A stretch of DNA of 64,000 bases from Adineta steineri (GCA_905250115.1 CAJNOI010000125.1:139721-203720); one strand, 5' to 3'. Positions 23,444 to 36,429 are shown, counted from the first letter of the stretch. The notes: generated by a model from the letters alone, not told the origin. Numbers and translations are program-made.

Positions 23444-25967
23444 ATGCAACAGCAAGAATTATATGCATTTAAACGTGACCGTTTTATCAACAACGCTATT
23501 TCAGAACTCGAGGACGCTAATCGCAGTCCGATAGATGGTTATCAAGATCTACCTCTTATGCCATTAGAACAAGCTACAGAAACAATCGTTCCACTCGTCT
23601 CTAATCTAAGGAATTATGTTGCTCAAGCTAAACAAAAATGTAATCAAGACTCCAAAATTCTCACTTGGGATGAATCTGCAGCAATCTATCTTTACACAAT
23701 GCCGACATGTTTTTTCTCTCATTTAAATAAAGCTCTACGTGATGAGAATCGACATGCATTGAAACCGTGGTTTGCCTTCTTAAAATTGATTATGCATGCG
23801 CTCGAACAGTTACCTTCAGTTGAAACTAACGTATGGCGAGGTATCTCGACTGATACTGACTCGAATCTTCGTCAGAATGACACTCGTAGATGGTGGAGTT
23901 TAAATTCATGTTCAACGGATCTAAAAGTTGTAAAGTTATACTTAGGCGACAAAGGTACGCTGTTTGCTATTAGATCACACTATGGTAAAGATATTTCTCT
24001 CTTTTCGGCAATCGAAAGTGAGCATGAAGTTGTGCTGATGCCAGGAACTCGTCTTCATGTCAAGAGTGATGTACTCAACTTTGAAGATCGTCACTTTATT
24101 ATTTATTTAGAAGAAATACAACAGTTCATGCAAACAGTATCTGAGTAAGTTTCCATTGAATGTATGTGATAATAGTGCAATGTTCTACAGTGTCTTTCGA
24201 TAGTCACCTGTTTACAATAATTTCGTATCACTCCATTGTTTTTTATGAATCAGCTTCATAAATATTATTGAGAATACAATAAAACAAAAAAAGATAAACT
24301 TTAGGAAGAAAAAATAATAATAACTAAAAGTTTTGTTTGAGTACTCTCTCAGAAGATCTAATACGATAGTCAAAAGGTATAGTATAAAGATGTAGGTACT
24401 TATCTTGGATGTAACTTCTGATCATATAGTCTCGAAAAATAAATGGTAGAAACTGCTGCTCTATTTACAAGAACATCCGTTTATTTTCAAATGAATAGTA
24501 TTGCATGTTTCTGTTGGTATCTTTTTATAGAAGTATTTTTGTCCAACAGCCATCCAAATCCTCACAACTGCACTTGAATAAAGACGACGAAGCGAGAGCA
24601 CAACGCATTATTGATTTATCTGCTGAACCTCAATTATATCTTTCACCACTATGGGGTTATGATGCAGTACCTGTAGTATCACTGGAAGAAGCCGTTAAAC
24701 CTCTCGTTTCTCTTCTACCAGCTGTTCAAAGTTACGCATATATAGCCAAGCAGAAGTGTATGAAACCTGCCGATGATTTAACTCAAAACGAGTCAGCCGC
24801 AATTATGCTCTATACTATGGGTTGGGAACCACTCGATCAATGTCTTTATCATGCCTTGAATACAGTATTAAGATCAGAAGATAGACAACAACTTCGACCA
24901 TGGTTTCATTATTTGAAATTGCTGCTTACTGCTCTCTCTCAACTTCCGCCGATGATGCCTAGAACATTGTATCGAGGTATAAAACTAGATTTTAGCAACA
25001 AGTATTCTATGGACGACAAACTTGTATGGTGGAGTTTTACATCATGCACTAAATCAATCAATGTTCTAAGCTCAGAATTATTTCTTGGTAAAACTGGAAG
25101 TAGAACTATGTTCGCAATCGAAACTAATTCAGGCATAAATATTCGCAACCATTCATTTTTTAAGAAAGAAGATGAAGTGCTTCTACTTCCTGCTAGAGAA
25201 TTCGAAGTTCTTGGTTGTCTCGATCAAGGTGGTGGACTCCATCTCATCCAACTCAAAGAAATTCAGCCGCCTGCTCCTCTTTTGCAACCAGTTACCATAG
25301 GTAAATATTAAAAAATCAAGAAATACAATTTATGCATTTGCTGTAACCTCTCTGTCTCTCAGTTCTTTCCTAATAAGAATCTTTTCCGCTAGTATAGTTA
25401 GTCCTTCCAAAGTTAATATTCATATCATTCCAGTAAGTGAATTGAAGAGAGAGTTGGGTGCAATTCTACAAATGTCAGAAAATTGCAAGCTTCTTCGGCA
25501 ATAGCCATCTTTTTCCTTGTAATCGAACTGAATTTAATCTGAAGTATATGATTTTAGAACGCACCTATCCAGATGGCATGCGATATAAAGGACATCTGAA
25601 AGAGAATAAAAGACACGGCTATGGTATTTGCAAGTTTGCTAATGGTGAAAATTATGAGGGTGAATGGTTCAATGATCAAACGAATGGACAAGGAATTCGC
25701 CAGTTTCCGAGCGGAAATCGATATGAAGGAAATGAGAGAAATGGTAAGCGACATGGTTATGGTATCTACTATGTTGCTAATGGAGAGAAATATCAGGGCA
25801 ACTGGGCTGATGATAAAATGCATGGAAGCGGAAAATATACATGGCCGAACAATACTCAGTATGAAGGAACATTTAAAGATGGTAAAAAGCATGGACAAGG
25901 TACATTTACATTCGCCAATGGTCGTGTTAAACATGGTATTTGGAAAAATGACCAATTCATTGGTTAA
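23444..25967 (+). CDS. Tandem arginine-type ADP-ribosyltransferase domains with C-terminal MORN repeats
   Basis: ADP-ribosyltransferases transfer ADP-ribose from NAD to protein side chains. I read one gene of three exons: 23444-24144, 24531-25300 and 25558-25967 (626 residues). Both joins keep phase over GTAAGT and GTAAAT donors. ART1 carries the R-S-E triad as VWRGI (R132), WWSLNSCS (S152/S155) and [11 protein letters not shown] (E193xE195). ART2 has [13 protein letters not shown] and [16 protein letters not shown]. Both keep the eukaryotic ExE and LPAR/LMPG pattern. Exon 3 encodes five to six MORN repeats ([42 protein letters not shown]), usually lipid- or tubulin-associated. The introns (386 and 257 nt) are longer than local average, so three separate genes remain possible, but the second and third frames lack a good start of their own. 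Confidence 0.7.
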
Positions 25968-26225
25968 TCTGCTTTACGTATATCTAGTTTAGAATAGTCT
26001 ATTATTAGAATATGAAACTTACTGAGTTAATAATATCTAGTAAACTTTATGTGCCCTATAATGTAACTAAACATTTTCAAAAAATAACTTTTTTCTTATT
26101 CGTTAAAGAAAAGAATTCTTTGACAAAACATCATAATAACTAGTAAAACATATCTATTTCTTTATTATATATCACTTAATTATTTCTATAAATCTAAATA
26201 GAAGATTTATTTCAAGAAAAAAAAA

Positions 26226-27043
26226 TTATTTTGATGTTTCACTAAGTTTTGTCAAGTATTGAATTTCTTTTGGTGAACCAGTGAAACGTTTAAATAATAA
26301 ACCATTATTCAAATAATTAGCTATTGCTGGTCGTTCTTTCATAACACACTGAAGTTTTATTAATGATTGACAATTTTTTTCAATTGGTAAGAATTTCTTT
26401 GAATAATCCTGTGCCATTGTAAATGCTTCAAAAACAAAATAATCAGCAATTGTTGGTTCTGTTTGATCATAATAAAATGATGTTGAACTCTTTTCAAGCA
26501 AATCATTTAAAGCTTTAAGATCATTTGAAATCTTTTTACTTAAACGATTCGATGGATTATTTTCATCAACAAAATTAATCATACTCCATATACATGTTAT
26601 AAGATTTGATATAATATCTGTATATGCACATGAAACAACACCATTAATATATGTTTCGAGAAAATCTTTATCATCAACTTTTGATGTTAATTTACCATAT
26701 AAATCAAATTTTTTTGCTAATAATTGTCCTTAAATAAATAATGAGAAATAAAAACTTTTATTTAATTAAACAAACCTATTGTTAATGATTGACTAAAAGT
26801 ATATGTATTATTCCAATGAAGAACTGGTAAAGTTCGAAATGGACCTGATACTGTTTGATCAACTTTTCTGTTAGCCCACGTATTCGTCATTGTATCGATT
26901 GGTTCAAAACTTTCTTTATAATCAACATTTTTATGTTTATATGCAATATCTTCAAGCATATAACGAACTGCTTGAACACGTCCACGAACATTCCAATAAT
27001 GAAGTCGAAGTTGAATCTTACTAGATACTATTCTTGTATTCAT
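26226..27043 (-). CDS. Glutathione S-transferase-like protein
   Basis: GSTs conjugate glutathione to electrophiles in the cytosol. Two exons, 27043-26776 and 26728-26226, joined in phase (QSLTIG joined to QLLAKKFDLYGK), give 256 residues. The start MNTRIVSSKIQL was chosen over an upstream ATG because the thioredoxin-like fold begins right after: LRLHYWNVRGRVQAVRYML, with the Tyr and the R-x-R-x-x-x-R pattern of sigma/mu-like GSTs. GPFRTLPVLHWN gives the cis-Pro segment and FSQSLTI the glutathione-binding S/T motif. The C-terminal helical domain follows with PTIADYFVFEAF. It is slightly longer than the usual 200-220 residues. Class is not assigned with certainty. Confidence 0.75.
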
Positions 27044-27196
27044 GATTTCAAAATAAAAACTAATATACAAGTGCAGTTTAAGCAGACATAGAGAGAGAGA
27101 ACAGAAAAGAAAAATATATTGATACATAAACACACCACTATTAAACAAATAAGAGACTATTCAAAGAAAGATGTCGTCTTTAATTGACTTACATTT

Positions 27197-27247
27197 AGAG
27201 TGTGGGTATGCAGTCAATAAGAGTATAAGACCCACACCCACACCCTT
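27197..27247. repeat. Telomere-like hairpin 7
   Basis: AGAGTGTGGGTATG pairs with CCCACACCCACACCCT across a loop of about 20 nt, in the divergent intergenic region between the GST and NOX genes. The remainder of 27248-27812 is AT-rich, with a TATATATATAAAT stretch about 60 nt before the NOX start. Confidence 0.6.
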
Positions 27248-27812
27248 TACGTTGTCGTTGCGAAATTACCGTACACTATTCTTCGTCTTTCAAAAATGCT
27301 TCTAACAAGTAAAACAATATGTAAATATATCTCAGATTTATGTCATTCACAAAATTAGATCATAAATAAACAAGGATTAAGGAATTATAGTCTTCGTCTT
27401 TTTTTTATAAAAATTGTTCTGAAAAAATGCCATATTTGCTTATGCTTATCGACGGTAGAATGATTTTCATTAATTGCTTGTGCGCTTGTATACCTATGGT
27501 CGGATGAAGAGAAGAACGAATAAACGAAGCTATTTCGTTTTATTTGCACACTTTGCGCCACTTAACGAATGTCCTTTTCACGCAAATAAGCACTATGTAA
27601 GTTCATAAAAATGCATGACTTATTATGACTCATTTTTTTATTAATAACAACCCACTTATTTGTGATGCGATGGATGAAGGATTCTATGTCATGAAATCAT
27701 GCGCACTATTGTTGATTCGATTTGGTTATTTTTAAATCTATATTACAAATATGTATATATATAAATATAGAAAATTTCATTCAACATCATATGAAATACA
27801 AAATAGAATACG

Positions 27813-30596
27813 ATGACTGAAAAGAACGCAAACATGCTGTAAGTTTATTTTATTTTCTTATTAAACTATTAGTTATTCATAAGAAGATTTTCTTAGTCGT
27901 AGGAAATCCGATCTTGTAAATAATACCAACAGTAACTCTGATGAGATAAATTACACTTCGCTTCCAACAGTTCTTTCACGATTGAAGCTGTCAATACTTC
28001 CACAAAAACCATCAACAGGTTTTCAACCGAAACCATTGTCCTTGTAAGTGAAGAAAATCTATTATTTTCATATTTTAATATTTTTCAAAATTTAGATTAG
28101 AAAGAATATCACGAAAAACGATCAGGTAAATCTTTTATTATAACTAATCGATTATATATATATACATAATTCCATAGACCAAGTGTTCGTTCAGTTATCC
28201 CAAATGGTATAACGATTCGACAGCAGTTTCATGATTTACTTAACGAACCTATATCCATGCAATATCAACGTCATTTTCGTAAATATTTTGCTAGGGATAT
28301 AAGTACAAAAACATTCACTATCGATGAATTTGATCGTCTCTTTCAAGTTACATCTGTACTCAGTATGTATTTTTTCAATTTTTACTAATTTATGTATATG
28401 TTAATTGTATATAGGCAAACGAATTTTAATAATATTCAATTTGAAGCAAGCATATGATAACAATTCTGTATCGGGTGCAGATGTTATTCGTATAGCTCGA
28501 CTACTATGGGTGTCACCAATGTCAATAAAAGCTTTTATATTATTTAAATTATTTGATGGTCATGATAAAGAAACAATCTCTATTGATGATATTCGTTCAT
28601 TTTATGAATATTATTTATCTGAATTTAAGTTTTTTAAAGATGAAAATAGATTTAATGAAGTTGTAGAAATCTTTTTACAAGGATTTTTCCCATCAAATAA
28701 CGAAAATCAACAACGGCAAGAATTAAATTTTGATCAATTCTATCAAATTCTTCAACAGAATCCATCCGTATTTAAATCACTTTATCTTATCAGTATACCT
28801 GATCAAGATAAAGAAGATGATGAAGAAATAAATTACTTTCAACGATGGCGTATGTATATAAAAAATAATGCCAATCGTATTGTTTTTCTTATCTTATATA
28901 TTCTAAGTTTAATTGCATTAATTATTTATGTTATTATTGATCGAGTTGTAATTATTCCTAATCAATCTGTATGGCAAGTTTTCGCTCGTATAGGTGGCAT
29001 ATTAATTGATTATAATTATGCTCTTGCTATTATTTTAATGCTTAAACAAACAATGACTATCATACGACGATTATATTATTTTCGTTTATTTATTCCAGTT
29101 GATGATCATATCGATGCTCATCGTTTAGTAGGAACAGTACTATTTATTTCCGCTATAGTTCATTCGCTCGGTTATGTCATACATTTCGCTACTCATCTAG
29201 ATGGTAATAAATAGAATATATTTTCTTCGATTTAAAATTTTCTTTTTAATTATATTAGGACATTCATGGTTTGTATTAATGTTTACTACGACTGCAGAAC
29301 TTGGATGGGTTCATTATTCAGCTCCTATTACGGGTGTTATTCTATGGTTATTACTTATTGTAATGATTATTTGTTCATTACAATGTATTCGACAACGATC
29401 AGGTTGTTATCAATTATTTCGATATACTCATTATTTATTTTGGCCAATATTTATTCTTCTTGTTATACATGCTCAAAATTTTTGGAAATGGGCTATTGGA
29501 CCCATGACATTATTTTGTTTGGAAAAACTTTATTTACTTAAACGACATTTACCACAATATGGTCGTACACGTTTAATTTCAGTTCGAATTGAAGATGATC
29601 ATGTTTTATCATTGATTATTGAACGACCGGTTAATTTTAATTTTCATGTTGGAGAATATATTAATATTTGTTTACCTAATATTAGTAAGTGTCATTTCGT
29701 TATGAAATAATTATATATTGTCTTTTTGTTTTTCTTTAGGTCAAAATGAATGGCATCCATTTACGATTTGTAGTGGACCAGAACAAGATATTCTTCGTTT
29801 AACAATAATGAAGAAACAAAATTGGACAAAGAAAATTTATCAACATTTTTCTTCACAATTACCAAAATCTACAAATGAAATTCTTGTCACAGAAAATTCA
29901 ACAACAACTCTTTCATTACTATCCAATGAAATAACATTTACTGCAAATCAAAAAGATGCTGTTGCTTGTATTGAAGGACCCTTTAGTACTTGTACATCGT
30001 ATATATTTGATTGTGAACATGTTGTTTTGATAGGGGGTGGAATTGGGGTGACACCCTATATTAGTGCTTTAGAAAGTTTAATACATCAATTACGACAACA
30101 ACGTTGTACATGTTTTCAATGTGGTGCAGTTAATTATACTCAATCAGCGTTAAGACCTCGAAAATTGAAAAAAGTTGATTTCATTTGGATTAATCGTGAT
30201 ATTGATAATTTTTTATGGTTTCAAAAACTTCTTGAAGAATTTGAAGCTGAACAAGAAGCATATTTAACTGCAACCTCACAAGAACAACAAGCAAGATATC
30301 TTGATATACATATTTATTGTACATTGATACGTAGTAATGAACAAGCAATGTTAGGAAATCTTCCTTATGATCTTGTTGCTAATATGTATGAAGTTATGCA
30401 ACATCAAGATATACATACAAATTTAAAAACGCGAACACATGTTGGACGACCACCATGGAAATTACTTTTTGCAAAATTTAAAGCTGAACATCGAACAACA
30501 AATGTATTTTTTACTGGCAATAGAATTATGGCGAATGAAATAAAACAACGTTGTGATGAACATGGTTTTCCATTTCAACATGAACCTTATTTTTAA
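27813..30596 (+). CDS. NADPH oxidase, NOX5-like
   Basis: A transmembrane oxidase that moves electrons from NADPH through FAD and two hemes to oxygen, making superoxide. Seven phase-consistent exons: 27813-27838, 27897-28043, 28096-28125, 28178-28362, 28415-29203, 29259-29684 and 29740-30596, for 819 residues. N-terminal cytosolic EF-hand region about 90-260; the loop FDGHDKETISIDD (about 175) keeps the terminal positions but is degenerate. Six-helix ferric-reductase domain from about 280, with paired His in AHRLVGTVLFISAIVHS and YTHYLFWPIFILLVIHA (13-14 spacing, heme ligands). FAD site HPFTI (about 540). NADPH site IGGGIGVTPYIS (about 633). The C-terminus ends EPYF, like the terminal Phe of NOX proteins. 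The EF-hand start favours NOX5 over NOX1-4; no peroxidase domain, so not DUOX. Confidence 0.88.
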
Positions 30597-30862
30597 AGTC
30601 AACAGCTGTCAATGAAACAGAAACTAATGTATCTGAACTTGTATTAGGCTATGTTAAATTTAACTTAATATTATTAGCTATATTTGTTTTTATATAATTT
30701 TTATATACGTATATAAAATACAGAAGCAAGATATAGTTTTGACATGTATTTAATCGCTCAATATTTCATAACGAATGAGTGCAGTAATTTGTGCTCGGTA
30801 AATAATTGATCTTATATGGGATAACAAATTACTTTTTGCTCAGTAGCTAAAGTAAAACTATT

Positions 30863-30917
30863 TAAGGGTGTGGGTGGATCATGCTGCTGGTGTATTATAC
30901 AGACACCCACACCCTCG
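30863..30917. repeat. Telomere-like hairpin 8
   Basis: TAAGGGTGTGGGTGGATC pairs with GACACCCACACCCTCG across about 20 nt, between the convergent 3' ends of the NOX and multipass-protein genes. A weaker G-rich block follows near 31064-31090. Confidence 0.65.
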
Positions 30918-31117
30918 AATGAAAAATTTCAAGTACTGAAAGATTTTATTGAACAACTTTTCTCAATAAACTCGTTTCTTTCGAAAAGCATCGATCGGTA
31001 AGAAGCTTTTGCTTATCTGGGTGATCTGGATGTTTTTGATGATTTGTAACGCGTCCTGTTGGAGGTGAGGTTGTGGGTGGGAGAGGGGATGAAAGTCAGA
31101 AAAAAATTAGATTGAAG

Positions 31118-34100
31118 TTAGGCAAGTAATGATTTACTTTTAATGAATGAGTACACTGCTGAGGCGATTCCAGCAAGAAGTGATAGTGTAAGCGAACCCA
31201 CTAAGTGCATGTCAATGATAATCCATCGAAAAAGTCGTATACAGTAACTTTTTTTCTCGTTCGCAATAGAATCCGCTTTTGCCGAGATATATTGTACTGA
31301 GTCCTCCAGAGATTGTATTGAGTCCTCCAGAGATTGAATCTCGCCATCATCTCCTCGTCTGTGTAGGTATTGAATCTTATCATTCTCTATACGTCTGTGT
31401 AGCGATCGAGATTCTATGAGCTTTGCTGTTGTTTCCGTTATTGTTCGTTTAATCAGTTGTTGAGCGTCTGTTGTTATTATCTGATTAATATGGGCAACAG
31501 TCACTAAAAATGTGATGACAACTAATGACAGCACAGTAATATCGATTAGCAAAAGAATATCAATTACATTAATTGTAGTAGTAACAAAGAACAAGCGTTG
31601 CCATGCAATCAGTATAAATATGATATCAACGATGAATGCATAGGTGATACTGGCAAGACAATAGCCATATCGATCTGTATCGGCTACTGCTTTCTTGAAC
31701 CGAGCAAGAAAGTAGTCTAAATTCGCGGGTTTTGTTAAATCATAGTAGACATTAGATTTGTTTTCAATGAAGCGTTCGTCATTCGTTGCACTAGCCATGA
31801 TATCACCAACTTCTGCAGCTAGCTCGGCGTAGATGGAAAATCCCCAACAAATTATTACAGAAAACATACAACTGTATGTAAATCCTCCAAAAAAATACGC
31901 TGATTGAACAAAGAAAACTGGCGATGGTTCGTCAGTGTAGTTCAGTGATGTAGAATTATTGAGCTCGAGAAACTGACCATAATAACGAATCAATTCAGGA
32001 GTTGCCTGGTGAACACCGATCAATCCTACATAAGCCAACAAAGCTATTACTTGGGCAAGCAGGGTTGCATGCTGGTTACCAGTTTTATCTCGTTTTTCCA
32101 ATTCGTTATCACCTATAGTTGGTAATGCATTCTGACAACAGTAATCAAATTTCGCATCCTCGTAACAACGCTGGACAAGAGCTGACGTACTTTCGTTTCT
32201 ATAATACGCTTTTTCGCGAAATAAATATAACCATAACATAAATACAAAGAAGATACGCATGATAAAAGGCCAGTAGGCTTCGAGAAAAACAGTATTCCAT
32301 GCGAACATTTCGTCCGAGTAATAATGATATAGTGCTATGGCAAAAACATCGTAATACACGATCAACGAGAGAAAAGACAAGATCCCGAGCAATATAATTG
32401 CCGTAATATACAGACAACATTTTTCACACTTGGTATTAGCATCCATCTTATCTTTAGCGAAAGCTATGAATGCAGCAATCAAAATGGCAATTGGCGTAAA
32501 GATTAATAAGCACAAACAGGCTCCGGTAACGATCAATAGTTCTCTCCAAAAAACTAACTTCCATGTTTCACGTTCTGGTATTAACACTTTCTTTTTTAGT
32601 GTTGTCTCCAATGAATCTAAGTATCGTCTATTTATATTTATAAACTTCATTTTCATCCAGTTTGTATCTGAAGCGTCTTCATGGAGTAGAGTCGTATGGT
32701 TCACATGCATGATAAGTGTGTTCAATATTAAACGTTGAAAGTCTTCAAAATGCCACTTTTTTCTAGTTATATGACTTTTAGAAACATCAAAAACTGGTGA
32801 GAGACCGCAGGTTGAGATCAACCTTAACATAGTCAACACGCCAATGGTCGCTTCTTTGTTGTCTAAACGTTTTGATTTGTCCTTATCACACCAAAAAAAG
32901 AATGCCTCCAATGTTTCCTTATATTTCTTATCGAATAATAAATCGACCATTGGCAGATACACAAGTAGTAATAATGCATTGATATTGGTATCGAAACTGG
33001 ATATTTTATTTTTCATACGAACTCTAGTAGATTGAGGAAAATTTTGGTTTGATTCTCTCTCCAATGCAAATGATATCAGGGACTGATTTTCTATCATTTT
33101 GTACCTCTTTCGGAAGTCCCCTAGCGTTTCAAGCGAGCTACCTTTTGTTATGCAGTCATAATTGAAGTATAAATTGATGTTACCTTCGGAAATATTAAAA
33201 TACTTTTCTGCCTTCTCTTTGATCATTGTCAATGTAGATTCTGAATCGAGATCTTCCAGAATGAGATACTGTGACATTGGGTTGCTCTCTTTTTTCGAGG
33301 ATTTACCTTTATTAGGATTGTAATATACAAAAATCCACTTCGAAATTGGATATGATTGGGGCAATATTGGCTCGTATATAAAGGATTGATTGTTCTGGGC
33401 TGCTGAATCTTGAATTATCTCTTGAAGTGATTCAGCTGATGAACTAGGAGTAAAGATAAGTTTTATTTTTATAAATAACCTTCTCTAAAAATCAACAATC
33501 CTTCTATACCTTAAGAAACTATCAGAATGGTATAAACATCATCATTACTGAATCATAAACTCAAATAACCATCGTGACATCGAAAACGACTTTTTCACAG
33601 TGAGTTGCAATCTTACTCCTGTATATCGATTCGTCTGAGATTATTTTCTATTTTTATTATGAGTTTTAAGGGTATGGGGTGAGGGTGTGAGGCAAATATA
33701 ATGTACCCACACCCTAGCATCTCTAGAAAAACCTGTGATAGACTTGCAAAATTAAGTTCCGATTTTTGAGCATGTAGTCTTGTGAATCTGTGGGCCAATG
33801 CTTTATTCTAAAATTGGTTTATAACCAGTTTCTTATTCAGTTTTCCATCATCTATCACCAATAACTAGGTTAGAAGATTCTATCTCGTAAAATGTTTAAA
33901 CAAAAGAAGAAAATAAGAAAAGTTGCCAAATTATCTGTTTTCGACACCTTCCGAGTTTTTTTTAATTTTTCGACCACAAAAAGGTTTAAGAAAACGCAAG
34001 ACACATATTCTTCACCGCCTTGAAATTCTTTATTGAATGGTGTATCGGAATAAATATAAAAAAATTCGCTGTAACTTTGATTTTCGTGCATCTTACTTAC

Positions 34101-34636
34101 TTTCTCTTTGTTTCGTCGTCGTCACTTTTTGATCGAATTATTAATATGTATAGTACGGCTCCTGAAAATAAATCAGAAAATGATCCAACCTCTTTCTGAT
34201 GATCGTCAATGATCTGGTTTTCTAATAGTAAAGCAATTTCAATTGGAAAAGATTTTTGAATTGTTGGTTTCTCCTTTATAATGTCGAAGATCACGTCTCG
34301 AATCGAGATAGTATGATTAGGAATCGACTTTTTGTCTATACAGAACAAATCATGCGTTGTGTCGTCGATAGATTTCATCATAATTATGTAGTTGATACTT
34401 TTTTCTTGGTAGCCATCCGCATCAGTAGTATTATCTTTCAGTAAATTCGAACCTGATATTTCAGGTGACATCGGATGTACAGTAGAACTTTTCATAATAT
34501 TTTCATATAAATTGCTGTGTGTTATAATATTGTTGTTCCTTTTTGTCGACGAAGGCAAAGTTGACCCTGTTGGTGAATGTATGCCGAAGTATAATTCAAC
34601 GGAAATGAATAATCTAAAATTCTTTGATTGGTTCAC
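31118..34636 (-). CDS. Multipass membrane protein with ubiquitin-like N-terminal segments and one EF-hand, family not recognised
   Basis: Two exons join in phase: 34636-34101 and 33443-31118 (953 residues). The join (KRN to SSAESLQE) crosses a 657-nt intron that contains a telomere-like hairpin. The N-terminal exon is hydrophilic. Residues about 205-300 (KWIFVYYNPN, LEDLDSESTLTMIKEKAEKYF, LETLGDFRKRYKM) look like a ubiquitin-like beta-grasp. An EF-hand loop DKDKSKRLDNKE fits D-x-D-x-S with a final Glu. Then come about eight membrane helices (for example ELLIVTGACLCLLIFTPIAI, IIFILIAWQRLFFV, VLSLVVITFLVTVAHI). Near the C-terminus a coiled-coil-like stretch repeats IQSLEDS. It may be a calcium-sensing channel or transporter, but I do not recognise it. 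An ATG-started frame at 34091-33870 inside the intron was not included. Confidence 0.6.
33666..33716. repeat. Telomere-like hairpin 9 (intronic)
   Basis: TAAGGGTATGGGGTGAGG pairs with GTACCCACACCCTAG inside the long intron of the multipass-protein gene. It is the only copy seen inside a transcription unit. Confidence 0.55.
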
Positions 34637-34929
34637 TTGTTTTGAAATGAATTACGCTGACTAAAAGGCAATTCAGTTAGATTTGGTGCTTGTTAAGGGT
34701 GTTTATAATCTAAAATAAGCAGTATAACTGCGAAAGGTGACACAAAATTTCCGCACGCTATCTCAAGTAAAAACAATTAAGGGTAAATCATTCTTTTTTT
34801 GATTTTTGTCGATTTCAACTGCAAATAATCGATGAAAACCCAATTATTTTGTTTATCTTCGATTGAGTTCAAGATTTTAATCGATATTTTTGCAGATTTG
34901 ATTTAAAATGAATAATAATTCAGAGGTTA

Positions 34930-35015
34930 TAATCCTGAGGATGTGGGTGTGTGAGTGGGAGTGGGTGATTGTCCTTGTAGATGAATCATGACGAGGATGA
35001 GTGTGAGTGTGGATG
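34930..35015. repeat. G-rich telomere-like block 10
   Basis: One-armed G-rich run: GAGGATGTGGGTGTGTGAG, then GTGAGTGTGGATG. No clear C-rich partner was seen. The rest of 34637-35920 shows no gene; another one-armed block, GTGGGTGTGGG, is near 35630. Confidence 0.45.
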
Positions 35016-35929
35016 TCGATTCATTTCTTATTTTCTCAGGCCCCTCAAAAAAAGCTTTTTTCTTGTCATTTTCTTCTGATTTACATGAAGAATTTAGGTC
35101 ATTTACCAACAAATTCTGAGCTTCTCATTCACGTATAAGAACATTTTTTTGTTTATATATTGATTAAGTCGAAAAAGCCTCATCTGAAGACATTCAAATA
35201 CTGGAAGTGAGTCGGAATAGTCTGGCATTATGTCCGAACAGTCCAGTAACTGTTAGAATTTGAAGAGCTGTTCAAATCGATTTCTAATGCGAATTGTACT
35301 GTTCTAACAGGTTGGCTCTAGAGAGCTATTGACTAGTATTAATAAGCAACTTCAGGCTGCTTCCTTTAGTTTACTCGGACACATTTAGGGTTGATTTCTA
35401 TAACTTTTGGAAGTCCACATGGAGATCTTCACGGACTATCTGTAAATGATCCGTATAATTTTGTGGGGATTATCTAGTAGAGACGTTTAAATCAACGTTT
35501 TCGTGGACCCGAGCCTGGGTTTGAAAGGCCTGCAGGTCCTTGTTACCTAGAGGTGGTTTTCATAACCCCTTGTGGATTGTATGTTAGTGGTCTTTAAAAG
35601 ATTTCGAAGTTACTTGCAAGTGCTATAGAGTGGGTGTGGGCCCGTCTTTTCTTAGTCGTTATCTGCATTCCCAGGATTGTCTTCATACTCTTCCTGGTGA
35701 TAAATTCTTCAAAATAACGGCTGTGCTCAACTAGATTATTTCCTTTATACTATAATTAATGTGCAAAAGGGTGATATTATTTTGTTCATTCTTACTTTTC
35801 CAACTAGTTGAAAACTCCGTTGAACTGATACATACTCGAAACAATCTTCAGTCTTTACGCGTGTGCGCTGATAGACAAAAAGTAACATCAGACCTACTAT
35901 CTGCCATCGAGCTATGAAATGATTTACGG

Positions 35930-36163
35930 TTCTTCTTACAGGAACGGGAATCTTTTTTCCGGGAAAGAGAATGTATGAGAACAAAGAAAAATAACTTTTG
36001 TTCATGAAAGGGAAAGAAGTAATGCAAGCGAAGAAACTTTCCCAGAAACCACAATACAAGAAGGAAGGCAGAGAAGTTATTTTCCGGGAACCAGAATATA
36101 ACAGAGAAGACAGACAAGTTTTTTTCTGGGAAAGACAGCGAGAACGAGAACAAACGATATTTT
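35930..36163. repeat. Degenerate tandem array, inverted relative of the 37.4-kb array
   Basis: Repeats of about 60-65 nt built around CCGGGAAAGAGAATG, CCGGGAACCAGAATA and CTGGGAAAGACAGCG. On the reverse strand they read CCCAGAAAAAAACTTGTC, the motif also seen in the tandem array at 37330-37680. Confidence 0.5.
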
Positions 36164-36171
36164 TCCAGGAA

Positions 36172-36408
36172 TAGGGATGCGCAGGTTCAGTAAACCGTGT
36201 ACTATCAGCACCAACGTTGGCGCACCGTAGCATTGGCAACACTGACACCTGCCTCACTGATGCGGTGGAACCGCCAGGATGCCGACGCTATTAGGTGAAT
36301 CTACAACATCAGTGAAGCCGGTGTCAGTGTTATCAGTGCTACAATACGTCACCGTCAGAACTGAAAGTGACAGTTTTTCAGTATTTGCACTGAAACTGCG
36401 CATCCCTA
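36172..36408. mobile_element. hAT-like MITE with internal fold-back
   Basis: 237 nt with terminal inverted repeats TAGGGATGCGCAG and a near-matching 8-bp target duplication (TCCAGGAA at 36164-36171, TCCATGAA at 36409-36416). Internally AACACTGACACC and GGTGTCAGTGTT face each other, so the element could fold almost completely. It is more GC-rich than its surroundings. No coding capacity. Confidence 0.7.
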
Positions 36409-36429
36409 TCCATGAATGATGTTGAAACT

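Noticed and set aside
25554-25955. 133-codon frame on the minus strand across the MORN region
   Set aside because: Shadow of the strongly patterned MORN repeats on the plus strand; no domain of its own.
33870-34091. 73-codon minus-strand frame inside the long intron of the multipass-protein gene
   Set aside because: The two flanking exons join in phase without it, and it shows no domain. Kept as a possible alternative exon only.
35745-36257. 170-codon minus-strand frame
   Set aside because: It covers the degenerate tandem array and part of a MITE; no domain, and its composition follows the repeats.
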